Notes: generated by a model from the sequence alone, not told the origin. A DNA stretch of 64,000 nt from Anaerolineaceae bacterium (GCA_002702065.1 NZXX01000009.1:558001-622000); one strand, 5' to 3'. Positions 14,770 to 23,716 are shown, counted from the first letter of the stretch. A program made the numbers and translations.

Positions 14770-16881
14770 ATGGTCACAAATGTATCTGCGCTTTATCCGA
14801 AGCGACCAGCCAACCCGACCGACACCCTCCGCAGTGTCGTCCGGTTGATCACGGCGGCGGCAAGCGCAGATTACCTGTGCATTTACGATGCGCAGCTCGA
14901 CCGTCTGCTCGACGACCCGGACCCTACCGCCCCCAACGTGCGATCTGCGGCCCAGCGCAGCGTGTCGCGTCTGCTGGCGAATCGGCAGACCGCCCCGCTA
15001 ATTGCCGCCGGCAATGACCTGCCAGACACCGGATACGATTCCGCGCTCATTTTTCCAATCTGGCTGGATGATGTCCGCATCGGCGTGGTGGCCCTGTTTC
15101 ATCACGCGCATGATCGCTACACGAAAGCCGATCTGGACAGGCTGGCGGAACCGGTCGGGCTGGCTGCTGCTGTACTGGAAAACGTGCACCTGCGCGATTC
15201 GCTGGCCCAGAACAGCGTCATCGCCCGCCTGATCATGCTGACCGCCCAGACCATCATTGATACGCCATCCCCCCAGCAAGTCATCGACCTGCTGCGCGAG
15301 GGGCTGTTCGAATCGCACATCACCACCAGCGCGATTCTGCTCTATGGCCCTGTCAGCGAAGACCGCCCCAACGGGCCGTTCGGCTATCTGGAAGTGGCCG
15401 GGGCATGGTCGCGGCGGCAGGGCAGCGGCGTCGGCCTCGGCATCAAAATCTACCTGAAGAATTACCCCGGCTATTTGCAGCAGCTCGACACCCACGAAAC
15501 ACTGGTCTTCGGCAGCAAGGACCTGCCCGGCTTTATCGACCGGCTGGACCCGTTCGTGCGTTCGATTCTGAGGGCAGAGCGAATCCGCGCCCTGACTCTG
15601 CTGCCGCTGCACGCTGGACTGCGCAAAATCGGCATCCTGCTGGTCGGGTCGGACCGGCCCCACCGGTTCAGCAGCGGCGAGGTGCAGACCTATCACACCA
15701 TTGGCGAATTTCTGGGCATCAGCACTATGGCCCAGATTTTGCAGCAGCAGACTGACCTGGTGCAGCAGGGACGCGCCGCCCTGCTCGATGCCGTGAATGA
15801 TGGGGTGGTGATGGTGCTGCCGGATAATAACAGCGCCCGTGTCCTGACTGTCAACAAGCTGTTCACCAGCATGTTCGATCTGCCCGAATCCGTCGCCCAG
15901 GGTTTACTGCTACCTGAACTGCTGAATCAGATGCAGATACCCGAAGGCGTGCGTCAGGAGCTGCGCCGAAGCTGGTCGAGCGTGGCCGTACGCGACCCGG
16001 CCAAACAACATGGCGAATTTCACATGATCCACAACGAGGGCTACCCGCTGGATATTGAATGGTACAGCGCGCCGGTGTATCAGGGGGCGCGGGTGCTGGG
16101 GCGCATTTACACCTTCCATGATGTCACCGCCGAGCGTACGGCTGTGCGAGTGCGTTCCGCCTTTCTGTCACGCGTATCGCATGAACTGCGCACACCATTG
16201 ACGTCGATTCATGGCTTTGCCGAGTTTATTCTGGAGGTCAGCCGCGACGACCTGCCACCGGTTGCGCGGGAATATACCGAGATTATCCTCAACAGCGCGC
16301 GCCATCTGCGGGCCGTCTTCAACGACATGATCGAATTGACGCGGGCCGACGCCGGCGAACTGAAACTGATTTTTCAGCAGGCCCACCTGCCAGATGTCAT
16401 CATCAACGTCGCCGCGCAGCTTGAGTTCCAGTACAAGGCACGCGAACAGACGGTCGTGATGGAACTGGACGACGACCTGCCGCCGGTCAATATCGACATC
16501 GACCGCATTATTCAGGTGGTCAGCAATTTGCTGGGCAACGCCATCAAGTTTTCGCCAGCGGGCAGCACCATCCGCGTCAGCACCCGTTACATCACCGGGC
16601 CAGAGGACTTACCCGCCAGCGCACCGCCTGATGTGCTGCTGCCGGGGGTGCTGGTGCGCGTCACGGATGAGGGGAACGGCCTCAGCAAAGAAGACCTCGA
16701 AGAAATTTTTACGCCCTTCTTCCGCACCCCATGGGCCCGCCAGAATCAGATCGAAGGCACCGGGCTGGGCCTGGCGGTCGCCCGCAGCATCACCGAACTG
16801 CATCGCGGCAAGATATGGGCCGAGGCCACCACCCCCGCAACCCCCGGCGGACGTTTTCTGTTCAGCCTGCCTACCGCTTGA
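14770..16881 (+). CDS. GAF/PAS sensor histidine kinase
   Basis: A 703-residue kinase without obvious membrane helices, so probably cytoplasmic. Two GAF-type sensory regions (about 15-145 and 150-330) are followed by a PAS-like segment (about 335-450). The dimerisation domain has SHELRTPLTSIHGF and phospho-acceptor His471. The ATPase domain has the N box NLLGNAIKFSP, the G1 box VTDEGNGL and the G2 box GTGLGLAVA. It follows the OmpR-type regulator by four bases, so it probably phosphorylates that protein. The ligand of the GAF domains cannot be deduced. Confidence 0.9.
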   Translation: MVTNVSALYPKRPANPTDTLRSVVRLITAAASADYLCIYDAQLDRLLDDPDPTAPNVRSAAQRSVSRLLANRQTAPLIAAGNDLPDTGYDSALIFPIWLDDVRIGVVALFHHAHDRYTKADLDRLAEPVGLAAAVLENVHLRDSLAQNSVIARLIMLTAQTIIDTPSPQQVIDLLREGLFESHITTSAILLYGPVSEDRPNGPFGYLEVAGAWSRRQGSGVGLGIKIYLKNYPGYLQQLDTHETLVFGSKDLPGFIDRLDPFVRSILRAERIRALTLLPLHAGLRKIGILLVGSDRPHRFSSGEVQTYHTIGEFLGISTMAQILQQQTDLVQQGRAALLDAVNDGVVMVLPDNNSARVLTVNKLFTSMFDLPESVAQGLLLPELLNQMQIPEGVRQELRRSWSSVAVRDPAKQHGEFHMIHNEGYPLDIEWYSAPVYQGARVLGRIYTFHDVTAERTAVRVRSAFLSRVSHELRTPLTSIHGFAEFILEVSRDDLPPVAREYTEIILNSARHLRAVFNDMIELTRADAGELKLIFQQAHLPDVIINVAAQLEFQYKAREQTVVMELDDDLPPVNIDIDRIIQVVSNLLGNAIKFSPAGSTIRVSTRYITGPEDLPASAPPDVLLPGVLVRVTDEGNGLSKEDLEEIFTPFFRTPWARQNQIEGTGLGLAVARSITELHRGKIWAEATTPATPGGRFLFSLPTA

Positions 16882-16963
16882 ACCCCACAGGATATGCCCT
16901 ACGAAAATGCCGCCCGATGTGAAAGAATATGGGCTGTTAATGGTATGAGGAGTAGGTGATTCA

Positions 16964-17398
16964 ATGGCAAATAAACAACAGGTTGATCCAACTGAAAACC
17001 TGACTATTCTGGGCAGCAACGTTCGCGAACCCATTCGCAAGCTGGAAACCTTCCCCAACCGGCATCCGGGCCGGCCCTATGTGGTCACGCTGGAAACCGA
17101 GGAATTTACCTGTGTGTGCCCCATGACCGGCCAGCCGGATTTCGCCACCCTGACTATCCGGTATGTGCCGGACCAGCGCATTGTCGAATCCAAGTCGCTC
17201 AAGATGTACCTTTGGTCGTACCGTAATGAAGGTGTCTTTCACGAGCATGTCACCAATCTGATTCTGGATGATCTGGTGGCGGCGCTCGACCCGGTATGGT
17301 GCGAGGTGATCGGCGCGTTCCGGGTACGCGGCGGCATCGCCCTGACCGTTTCGGCACGTCATGACCGGGACACCAGTGCACCGAGCAATGGCAACTAG
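16964..17398 (+). CDS. queF: NADPH-dependent 7-cyano-7-deazaguanine reductase (QueF)
   Basis: QueF reduces preQ0 to preQ1 in queuosine biosynthesis. The 144-residue length and layout match the short, unimodular QueF type. Key features are CPMTGQPDFATL, with the thioimide-forming Cys and the conserved Asp, and the family motif ESKSLKMYL. The start has GAGGAG upstream. No other queuosine genes are nearby and no preQ1 riboswitch was found in the 82-base leader. Its last bases overlap the start of the next gene, so the two may be translated together. Confidence 0.95.
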   Translation: MANKQQVDPTENLTILGSNVREPIRKLETFPNRHPGRPYVVTLETEEFTCVCPMTGQPDFATLTIRYVPDQRIVESKSLKMYLWSYRNEGVFHEHVTNLILDDLVAALDPVWCEVIGAFRVRGGIALTVSARHDRDTSAPSNGN

Positions 17399-18353
17399 CC
17401 AGTCGCTGATCAAAGCATTGGGCAGGTGGAGCAGCCTGATTCTGGTGGCGGTGGGTCTGTTGTGGCCCGCTGCCATTCATGCGCAGGATGCGGACTGCCC
17501 GGCACCGGAGCACCTCGCGCCACGCCTGAGTGTCAACGTTCGAGCGCGAGTGGAGCCAGGACCAGGCACTGCCAACAACCTCCGTGATACGCCGGGGCTG
17601 GCAGGCGACGTAATCGGGCAGATTCCGCCGGGCGGGCAGTTTATTGTGCTGGATGGCCCGCAGTGTGCGGATGGCTATGTCTGGTGGCAGATTGACCGGG
17701 ATGGCGTGCAGGGCTGGACAGCAGAAGGCGATGCCAGCCACGCCCGTTACTGGCTCGAACCGCTGACTCTGCCTGTGGACCCAACACTCGATGAAGGGTC
17801 GCTGTGCCAGCAGCCACCAGACGATTACACCGTCATCAAATTTGATTATGCTCGCCTGAATGCCCGCACCGTTGCCATGCTCGACCATGCCACGCAGGTC
17901 TACCATGCACTGGGCGGCCTGCTCGATGTTGAATTTCTGAATGCGCTGGTGCAGGGCAGCTATAACCCCGTCGGCGTTGCGGCTAGTTTTGGTACGCATG
18001 ACGCAGGCGGCGCGGTGGATCTGTCCGTGCGTGAGCCGGGCACCTACATCATCCTGCGCGACGAGATTCCGCTGATGCTGCGGGCGCTGCGCATCGCCGG
18101 GTTTGCCGCGTGGCTGCGCGATACGGACGAACTGTACGCCGGGTCGCCCATCCACATTCACGCCATTGCGATTGGCGACGCCGAATTATCCGACGCGGCC
18201 CGCCAGCAGATCGACGGCACGTTTGGTTATCTGCGCGGCTACAACGGCTTGCCGCAGGACAGCGGCGTTCCGCTGCCGGATACGTCGGGCGATATAGTCG
18301 TTTGCCCCTGGATGATTGAACTGGGATTCGAGGATTTGCGGGAACTCGGTTAG
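17388..18353 (+). CDS. Secreted SH3-like and M15-type peptidase-like protein
   Basis: An N-terminal signal peptide ends near IHAQD. A bacterial SH3-like segment follows (LSVNVRARVEPG through GWTAEGD), as used for binding cell-wall glycans or peptides. The C-terminal domain has SFGTHDAGGAVD, which matches the SxHxxGxAxD zinc motif spacing of M15 D,D-carboxypeptidases and endopeptidases (His204, Asp211). A later HIHAI (about 260) may supply the third ligand. A peptidoglycan-modifying role outside the cell is inferred. The start is set at ATG 17388, overlapping the queF stop; a GTG or earlier start inside queF is possible. The 3' end overlaps the converging GNAT gene by four bases. Confidence 0.75.
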   Translation: MATSQSLIKALGRWSSLILVAVGLLWPAAIHAQDADCPAPEHLAPRLSVNVRARVEPGPGTANNLRDTPGLAGDVIGQIPPGGQFIVLDGPQCADGYVWWQIDRDGVQGWTAEGDASHARYWLEPLTLPVDPTLDEGSLCQQPPDDYTVIKFDYARLNARTVAMLDHATQVYHALGGLLDVEFLNALVQGSYNPVGVAASFGTHDAGGAVDLSVREPGTYIILRDEIPLMLRALRIAGFAAWLRDTDELYAGSPIHIHAIAIGDAELSDAARQQIDGTFGYLRGYNGLPQDSGVPLPDTSGDIVVCPWMIELGFEDLRELG

Positions 18354-19036
18354 CCGTACAGCCGCATTTCAAGCCTGCGCTGCACCGCTGGCCATTCGTG
18401 GTCGAGGATGCGGAACCACGCGGTATCGCGGTTACGGTTCTTGACAATCATGTGGTATTCCTGCACCCCTTCAAACTGGAAGCCCATATGCTCGGCAGCC
18501 TGCCGCGACCGCTCGTTACGGTTGTCGCACTTCCATTCCACCCGGCGGTAACCCAGGCTAAACGCGTGCTGAAGCATCAGATAGGTGGCTTCGGTATTCG
18601 CCCCGATCCGCTGTGCCAGCGGCGTATACCAGATGCTGCCAAGCTCGACCTTCAGGAACTGGGGCACATTGCTCATGTAATTGGCCATGCCGATCTGCTG
18701 ATTGGTCACCACATCGAAGACGCACAGCGGCAGACCGTTCACAGCCTCCACCTGCGTCCGCAAATACGCGGCAAAATCATCGACATGGTCGAACGGCCCG
18801 GCAAACATATAGCGCCAGATCAAGCGCTCGGCGTCATAGGGGCCGATCGTGCGCTTGCCCAGCGTGGCGGGTTGGCCGTTGGAAACCGCGTACAGCGGCT
18901 CCACATCACGGGCCATGTCGAGCGGTTCCAGCCGAACAATGCGACCGCTCAGGGTCACCGGCTCTGGTTTCAGGGGTAAGTCTCGCTTCGCCAGCACCTC
19001 ATCCGGCAGGCGCGGGGCCACAGTAAATTCAGTCAT
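18350..19036 (-). CDS. GNAT family N-acetyltransferase (RimJ/RimL-like)
   Basis: About 228 residues with the GNAT core of RimJ/RimL-type enzymes: LSGRIVRLEPLDM at the substrate-recognition strand, IGMANYMSN and ELGSIWYTP in the central sheet, and the late segment RVEWKCDNRNERSRQAAEHMGF that closes over acetyl-CoA. Such enzymes acetylate protein N-termini, amino acids or small molecules; the substrate here is unknown. The second Met (19036) is taken as start because the upstream one adds only two residues. Confidence 0.85.
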   Translation of the reverse strand: MTEFTVAPRLPDEVLAKRDLPLKPEPVTLSGRIVRLEPLDMARDVEPLYAVSNGQPATLGKRTIGPYDAERLIWRYMFAGPFDHVDDFAAYLRTQVEAVNGLPLCVFDVVTNQQIGMANYMSNVPQFLKVELGSIWYTPLAQRIGANTEATYLMLQHAFSLGYRRVEWKCDNRNERSRQAAEHMGFQFEGVQEYHMIVKNRNRDTAWFRILDHEWPAVQRRLEMRLYG

Positions 19037-19120
19037 GTGCATCCATATCTTTGAAAAATCTCTGTCCGACGCAGGTCCGACTTATCGGAAGAGGATCGAG
19101 ACGGTAATAAGTGTGAAGGC

Positions 19121-19354
19121 TTAACCCTGTGTGGCGCTCTTGGTCGGACCGTCATCGGCATGCTTGGCGGCGTCTTCACCTTCCGCTTCCACAGTGATGA
19201 ATCCGGTAATGCTTTCGTCGGTATCCAGTTCCGGCTGCGACGCCAACGGCTGCGGCGGCTCTTTCAGGTTCTGCACATATTCGTCAAAATGAGGACGAGG
19301 TATGATCCCCGTTGGTGAGTCTGCCATCGTTGACTTTTTGGGCTTCTTGGTCAT
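19121..19354 (-). CDS. Small acidic hypothetical protein
   Basis: A 77-residue hydrophilic protein with a Lys-rich first ten residues (MTKKPKKSTM) and an acidic middle (ELDTDESITG, EAEGED). There is no membrane segment or recognisable domain and it is probably disordered. GGGGGAG lies about ten bases before the ATG, which supports translation. It lies downstream of the propeller lipoprotein on the same strand, 66 bases after its stop. Function unknown. Confidence 0.5.
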   Translation of the reverse strand: MTKKPKKSTMADSPTGIIPRPHFDEYVQNLKEPPQPLASQPELDTDESITGFITVEAEGEDAAKHADDGPTKSATQG

Positions 19355-19420
19355 GAAACAAATACTCCCCCAATCTCACGCTATCACAATTGTAACACAG
19401 GAACGTAAAAACATTGCAAA

Positions 19421-21481
19421 TCATGGGCCAATCATCGATTCGCCGTCGATTTCCCCGGCGACCCAGCCCACCACGCCCTCGGCTTCGGCGCGCACCTGAT
19501 ACCACACCAGCGTGCCATCGCGCACGGGCTCGCCCGGCAGCATCACCACCACACCGCCCTGAAGCACACTGGCGATAAAATCCGCATCCGTGCTGGGCTG
19601 CGAGCGCACCAGCAGACCGGCGGGTGCCAGAACCTGTAATCGTGTTTCCGGTGGATAGGGATTTTCCGACCTTTCCCCCACGGGACCAATAGTACTCTGG
19701 GGGCTGTTTTCCACCGGAGCCGCGGTGCTCTGCGGGCTGTCGACAACCGGCACATCGCCGCTGATCCAGTTGATAGCCTGGGCGCCGGCGACCTCCGCCG
19801 TAATATCGGCAATCGTGCCATCAATGCGTGCCAGATACGCCCGGTCATTGACGATCATCAGCACGGCGCTGCGATCCGGGCTCCATTCGACACGCTGCGG
19901 CGGGCCGCTGCCGATGGGGTCGCTGAGGGCACGACCGGCGGCATCGTAAATGCGCTGGGCTGCGCCGGGTCCCCCTTCGCTGAACGGCGCCCCCAGAGTC
20001 ACAATTGAGCCATCAGGGCGCTGGGCGGCATTCTGAACCCACAGACCGTTATCGCGTCCGGCAAACACCATCGCATCGAAGGTGCCATCGCGGTTGATCC
20101 AGCCAATGTACACATTACCATCGGGCGCGCTGCCGCTGACCAGAATGCGGCTGCCATCATTCGAGAAGGTGCCATACTCATAGGCAAAGGCCGGGGGGCG
20201 CACATCACGGGCGCGTTCATCACGGGTGACGGACAGCACCGTCAGGCCAGCCCGGTTCTCATCCGGCAGCCAGGTGCGCACCAGCAGCGCATCCCCCGCC
20301 GGTGACCATTCTAGTTCGAGGCTTTCCCAGTGTGTTGGCCCGGATGGACTGGTGACAATGCCACAGCCGGGATGTCCGTCTGCCGGACAATCTACCAGCA
20401 GTTGCAGTGGCGGGAACTGCCCCGGCGAGAAATACCACACGCCATCGACGGCGAGCTTGTCGCCGTTAATCAGAAACGCCAGATACTGCCCATCCGGCGA
20501 CCAGGCGATGTCCTGCACGTAAGCGTTGTTTTCCTCACGCGACAGCGGAATAAACTGCGAAAATGGCGACGTATCGACACGGGCGGCGTTCTCGCCATTA
20601 AGGCCGGTGAAATACAGCAGGCCGGAGGAGTCTGTGACGGCGTACTGCGCCGGGTTGACCGGGTTGCGCTCGAACAGGGTGACATCCGGCAGCAGGCTTA
20701 CCCCGCCGCGCACACCTTCCGGGCTGAGGACAAAGGCGCGTGTCTCCGGGTTGATGGGCGGCAGCAAGGGCAGCGGAGTCGGCAGCAGCACAGGCAGTGG
20801 GGTCAGCGAGGGCAAGGGCTGCGGGGTGTCGGTTGGCGGGATAAACGGCGTGGCTGTGCCGACAATTGGCGTCACACTGGCAGCCGGGCCAGTCGCCGTA
20901 ATAAAGGTCGGCGTGGCGTCGATGGTTGGTGGCAGCACACCCGGCGTAATGGTTGCGGTAGGCACTGGTGTCGAAGTGGCGGCGGGCGTCCCCAGCAGTT
21001 CCGAAATTTCGGCAGGCGATAACGTGCGCGTTGGGGTGGCACTGGGGCGCGGCGTATTGGTCGCCGTCAGGGTGGATGTGGCGGTCGCGGTGGGTGTCGG
21101 CGTATCTGTCGGACCAATGGTCGGCAGCGGCGTCACGGTTGGGCGCGCGGTGGATGTCGATGTCGGTGAGGGCGTCACCGTCATGGTTGGCGTCTGGCTG
21201 GGGGTGACCGAGAGCGTCGCGGTCACGCTGGGCGTCGTCGTGTGGGTAGGAGTCTGCGTCGCGGTCGGCGTATCCGACGCCAGCAGTTCAGCGATCAGGG
21301 TTGGGTCCGGCGTGCTTGTACGGGTGCGGCTGGGGGTGATCGAGGGCGTAGCCGTGACATTGGGCGTGCGGCTGGGCGTCCGCGATGGGGCAACCGTGGG
21401 CGTCACCTGTGGCACGCTCAGATTGCAGGCGGCCAGAACAAACACTGCGACGCTGAGGATGAGTTGGCGGCGAAACATCAT
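19421..21481 (-). CDS. Large Thr/Pro-linker lipoprotein with beta-propeller and SH3-like tail
   Basis: A lipoprotein signal ends in VLAAC, so the protein is probably anchored outside the membrane. Next comes a very long low-complexity linker of TPT, TAT and SPT words (about residues 25-230). A TolB/WD40-like propeller follows, with blades such as VQDIAWSPDGQYLAFLI, and a C-terminal SH3-like domain begins LQVLAPAGLLVRSQPS. TolB-type propellers bind proteins or peptides; here the role is unknown. GGGAGGGG precedes the double ATG at 21481/21478. The linker causes a long antisense open frame on the plus strand, which is not a gene. Confidence 0.82.
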   Translation of the reverse strand: MMFRRQLILSVAVFVLAACNLSVPQVTPTVAPSRTPSRTPNVTATPSITPSRTRTSTPDPTLIAELLASDTPTATQTPTHTTTPSVTATLSVTPSQTPTMTVTPSPTSTSTARPTVTPLPTIGPTDTPTPTATATSTLTATNTPRPSATPTRTLSPAEISELLGTPAATSTPVPTATITPGVLPPTIDATPTFITATGPAASVTPIVGTATPFIPPTDTPQPLPSLTPLPVLLPTPLPLLPPINPETRAFVLSPEGVRGGVSLLPDVTLFERNPVNPAQYAVTDSSGLLYFTGLNGENAARVDTSPFSQFIPLSREENNAYVQDIAWSPDGQYLAFLINGDKLAVDGVWYFSPGQFPPLQLLVDCPADGHPGCGIVTSPSGPTHWESLELEWSPAGDALLVRTWLPDENRAGLTVLSVTRDERARDVRPPAFAYEYGTFSNDGSRILVSGSAPDGNVYIGWINRDGTFDAMVFAGRDNGLWVQNAAQRPDGSIVTLGAPFSEGGPGAAQRIYDAAGRALSDPIGSGPPQRVEWSPDRSAVLMIVNDRAYLARIDGTIADITAEVAGAQAINWISGDVPVVDSPQSTAAPVENSPQSTIGPVGERSENPYPPETRLQVLAPAGLLVRSQPSTDADFIASVLQGGVVVMLPGEPVRDGTLVWYQVRAEAEGVVGWVAGEIDGESMIGP

Positions 21482-21654
21482 GTCCCCTCCCAGCACTTAT
21501 TATAGGAGGCGGCGGCGGGATATGCGATATACGGAACTAGTCCGTTTGTCCTACGGGCGGCCAATCCCATACAAAAGTATTTTGCCGAGTTTTCGTAAGA
21601 ATATCATTTTCAGCGCCATCTTAAGTGATACGAAGTCTCATTAAAGGGGTACAC

Positions 21655-22560
21655 ATGAGCGATTATGATGTTCTGGTTGTGGGGGGCAGCGCGGCGGGCC
21701 TCAGTGGGGCGCTGATGCTGGGGCGGTCGCGCCGCAAAGTGCTGGTCTGCGATAGCGCGGACCCTAGAAACAAGCCGTCGCCCGCTGTCCATGCGTTCTT
21801 CTCGCGGGATGGCATCGCACCAGCGGACTTGATGGCGATTGGACGCGAGCAGTTACAGCCATACGATGTCACATTGCGCACTACGGTGGTGCAATCCATT
21901 ACGCCGGGCGATGTCTTTACGGCGCGGCTTGAAGATGGCAGCACGGTGACGGCCCGTAAAATCCTGCTGGCGACGGGGGTGTGCGATGAACTGCCGGATA
22001 TTGCCGGAATCCATGATTATTGGGGGGCAAGTATTTACCACTGCCCCTACTGTCATGGCTGGGAGGCGCGGGACCAGCCGCTGGCGTTGATCGCGTCCGG
22101 CAGCAGCAGCGTAGAGTTCATCCTCATGCTGACCCAATGGAGCGCGGATCTGGTGCTGTGTACCAACGGCCCGGCGGGCATCACCGATGCCGAGCGTGAG
22201 ACGTTACAGCGCTTCAACATCCCGCTGTACGAGCAGCCGATCCACCATCTGGCGGGGGAGAATGGCCAGCTTGCGGCGATCGTCTTTGAGGATGGCACCC
22301 AACTGGCGCGAAGCGGCGCATTTGTGCAGCCGCAGACACGGTTGCATGGGTCGCTGGCTCAGGATCTGGGCTGCGCGCTGACGGAGCAGGGGCTGGTTCA
22401 GGTCGATGCATTTGGCCTGACCAGTGTGCCCGGTGTGTATGCAGCAGGCGACATGACCCGACCGGCACAGGTTCTGTTTGCAGCAGCCGGCGGCGCACTG
22501 GCGGGCGTGATGATCAACAAGACGCTCATCAGCGAAGATCACGCCCGTATAGTGGCCTGA
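21655..22560 (+). CDS. Thioredoxin reductase-like FAD disulfide oxidoreductase (GliT-like)
   Basis: A 301-residue two-domain flavoprotein. VVVGGSAAGLSGAL near the N-terminus binds FAD, the redox pair lies in HCPYCHGWE, and a late GVYAAGDMTR contacts the flavin. CPYCHG, with His-Gly after the second Cys, matches the GliT/HlmI-like dithiol oxidase and putative thioredoxin reductase subgroup rather than classical TrxB (usually CATC). The GxGxxA-type NADPH motif of TrxB is not evident (ALIASGSSSVEF), so it may be an oxygen-dependent oxidase. The start has AAGGGG six bases before ATG 21655. Confidence 0.85.
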   Translation: MSDYDVLVVGGSAAGLSGALMLGRSRRKVLVCDSADPRNKPSPAVHAFFSRDGIAPADLMAIGREQLQPYDVTLRTTVVQSITPGDVFTARLEDGSTVTARKILLATGVCDELPDIAGIHDYWGASIYHCPYCHGWEARDQPLALIASGSSSVEFILMLTQWSADLVLCTNGPAGITDAERETLQRFNIPLYEQPIHHLAGENGQLAAIVFEDGTQLARSGAFVQPQTRLHGSLAQDLGCALTEQGLVQVDAFGLTSVPGVYAAGDMTRPAQVLFAAAGGALAGVMINKTLISEDHARIVA

Positions 22561-22570
22561 TCAAACAGCA

Positions 22571-22604
22571 ATCCCCGGTAACACAGGGCAACATTACCGG
22601 GGAT
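22571..22604. terminator. Perfect 11-bp hairpin between converging transcripts
   Basis: ATCCCCGGTAA (22571-22581) and TTACCGGGGAT (22594-22604) form a perfect stem with a 12-base loop. On the minus strand a T-rich stretch follows, so it may terminate both the flavoprotein gene and the small minus-strand frame beyond it. Confidence 0.6.
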
Positions 22605-22623
22605 GATCATCGTGGTGTGCGGC

Positions 22624-22840
22624 TTAGGGGCGACCCCCCTGCGGCGGCGCACCACCTGGACAGCCTCCACCTCTTGGTCCACCGCCCATACCCGCTGCCT
22701 CGTTTGGGGCTGGTTCGCTCAGGTCGAGGCCGATGCCGAACGTGGCCGTATAACCATCCAGTTCTTCAATCGTGTCTTCGGTCAGTTCCAGCGTCAGCAG
22801 ACCGTCATGCGTGCCTTTACGAGTTACTCCTCTTGTTCAT
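22624..22840 (-). pseudogene. Small Gly-rich minus-strand gene, probably frameshifted
   Basis: An open frame from 22836 to a TAA at 22624 encodes about 70 residues: LLTLELTEDTIEEL, a YTATFGIGLDLSEP segment and a Gly/Pro-rich end containing GGGCPGGAPP. It has no usable start in frame. An ATG at 22838-22840 opens another frame (MNKRSNS, then stop) and skipping one base after its sixth codon would join the two. A terminator-like hairpin follows immediately downstream. It could be a decayed gene, a sequencing error or a real gene with an unusual start. Function unknown. The rest of the 430-base gap (22841-22991) shows no gene. Confidence 0.35.
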
Positions 22841-22991
22841 TACGCGTGTTCGTATGGCTGCGTGCTACTTTACGCGTTGATTGTGGAGAATCTTTGCAGT
22901 TTGCATGAGAGAATATTGTGAGGGGTTTTTCGACTAACGTAAATGTGTTGTGAACTGTCGAATGTTCAGTGCGATTCAATTAGGGTACAAG

Positions 22992-23399
22992 TCACTTCCA
23001 TAAACCCGCTTCAGCCAGATTTCGTCGTGTTTCACTTCTTTCAGGGTCATTCATATTGAGTAATCGAATAGTTATCCGACCAGATGGCGTTATTCCATTA
23101 ATCACCCCATCAATCATTACAAAGTGGTCATTCCACAAGTGTTTTCTGGGGTTAAACAGGAAGACAAACTCATCGGTCTCAAAGTCAAAAGAGGCGATGT
23201 CTGTACCTTTGTTATTGTTGCATTGAAAACACGCCCATGCGAGATTATCTACTTGATCGGTTCCACCGTGACGATGCGGCACAATATGGTCTATCTGATG
23301 ACTGAAGGTGGCATATTTATCTGGCAATCCGCAATACTCGCAACAGCCCTTGGCACGCTCTCGAACCTGTTGGCGAACAGTATCGGATATCCGGGTCAT
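22992..23399 (-). CDS. HNH endonuclease (second copy of the subfamily)
   Basis: A 135-residue HNH nuclease of the same subfamily as the protein at 11465-11887. It has CEYC, the catalytic pair in HQIDHIVPH, DNLAWACFQC, and CNNNKG closing the metal fold. The shared tail FNPRKHLWNDHFV is followed by a GITPSGRITIRLL strand like TPVGRATVERL in the first copy. It is preceded on its strand by a small helical gene whose stop overlaps its start by four bases. The two copies differ too much to be a recent duplication. Target unknown. Confidence 0.88.
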   Translation of the reverse strand: MTRISDTVRQQVRERAKGCCEYCGLPDKYATFSHQIDHIVPHRHGGTDQVDNLAWACFQCNNNKGTDIASFDFETDEFVFLFNPRKHLWNDHFVMIDGVINGITPSGRITIRLLNMNDPERSETRRNLAEAGLWK

Positions 23400-23647
23400 G
23401 TTTGTTTAAGGGCCTTCGCCGCACGTGCTTTCAACGCCGTGACAAAACGGTCAAGCGCCAGCATTTGTTCCAGCTCAGCCCGTTCCTGTGCAGACAACGT
23501 ACCGGCCTTGTTCTTCTCCGTCAGTTCATCGGCTCGCTGCTGGGCAGCAGATGACGGACGAAACGCCATTAGTTCCTGCGGGCTGGCCTTCTCAACCAGA
23601 AAATCAAGCAGTTCATCATAAATCAGATAAGGTTGTGCGGCGGCCAT
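23396..23647 (-). CDS. Small helical partner of HNH nuclease (second copy)
   Basis: An 83-residue helical protein. It begins with a segment rich in Leu and acidic residues (YLIYDELLDFLVEKASPQEL) and ends in KAGTLSAQERAELEQM and LKARAAKAL, which correspond to the C-terminal part of the helical protein at 11053-11472. The N-terminal parts of the two proteins differ. The start at 23647 is chosen because AAAGGTG lies seven bases upstream; an earlier Met adds six residues. It overlaps the HNH gene by four bases (ATGA-type coupling). Likely partner of the nuclease. Confidence 0.7.
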   Translation of the reverse strand: MAAAQPYLIYDELLDFLVEKASPQELMAFRPSSAAQQRADELTEKNKAGTLSAQERAELEQMLALDRFVTALKARAAKALKQT

Positions 23648-23716
23648 AGTAACACCTTTCATCATACTGTCACCCGATTATACAGTACCTACACCCCTCT
23701 GACAGTTTGCTGATGA

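Noticed and set aside
16882..16963. preQ1 riboswitch before queF
   Set aside because: The 82-base leader was read for the compact preQ1 hairpin and A-rich tail and shows neither convincingly.
20526..21644. Gly/Val-rich open frame opposite the Thr/Pro linker of the propeller lipoprotein
   Set aside because: The repetitive valine-glycine product is the mirror of the TPT-coding repeats. The minus-strand frame has a lipobox, a propeller and a ribosome site.
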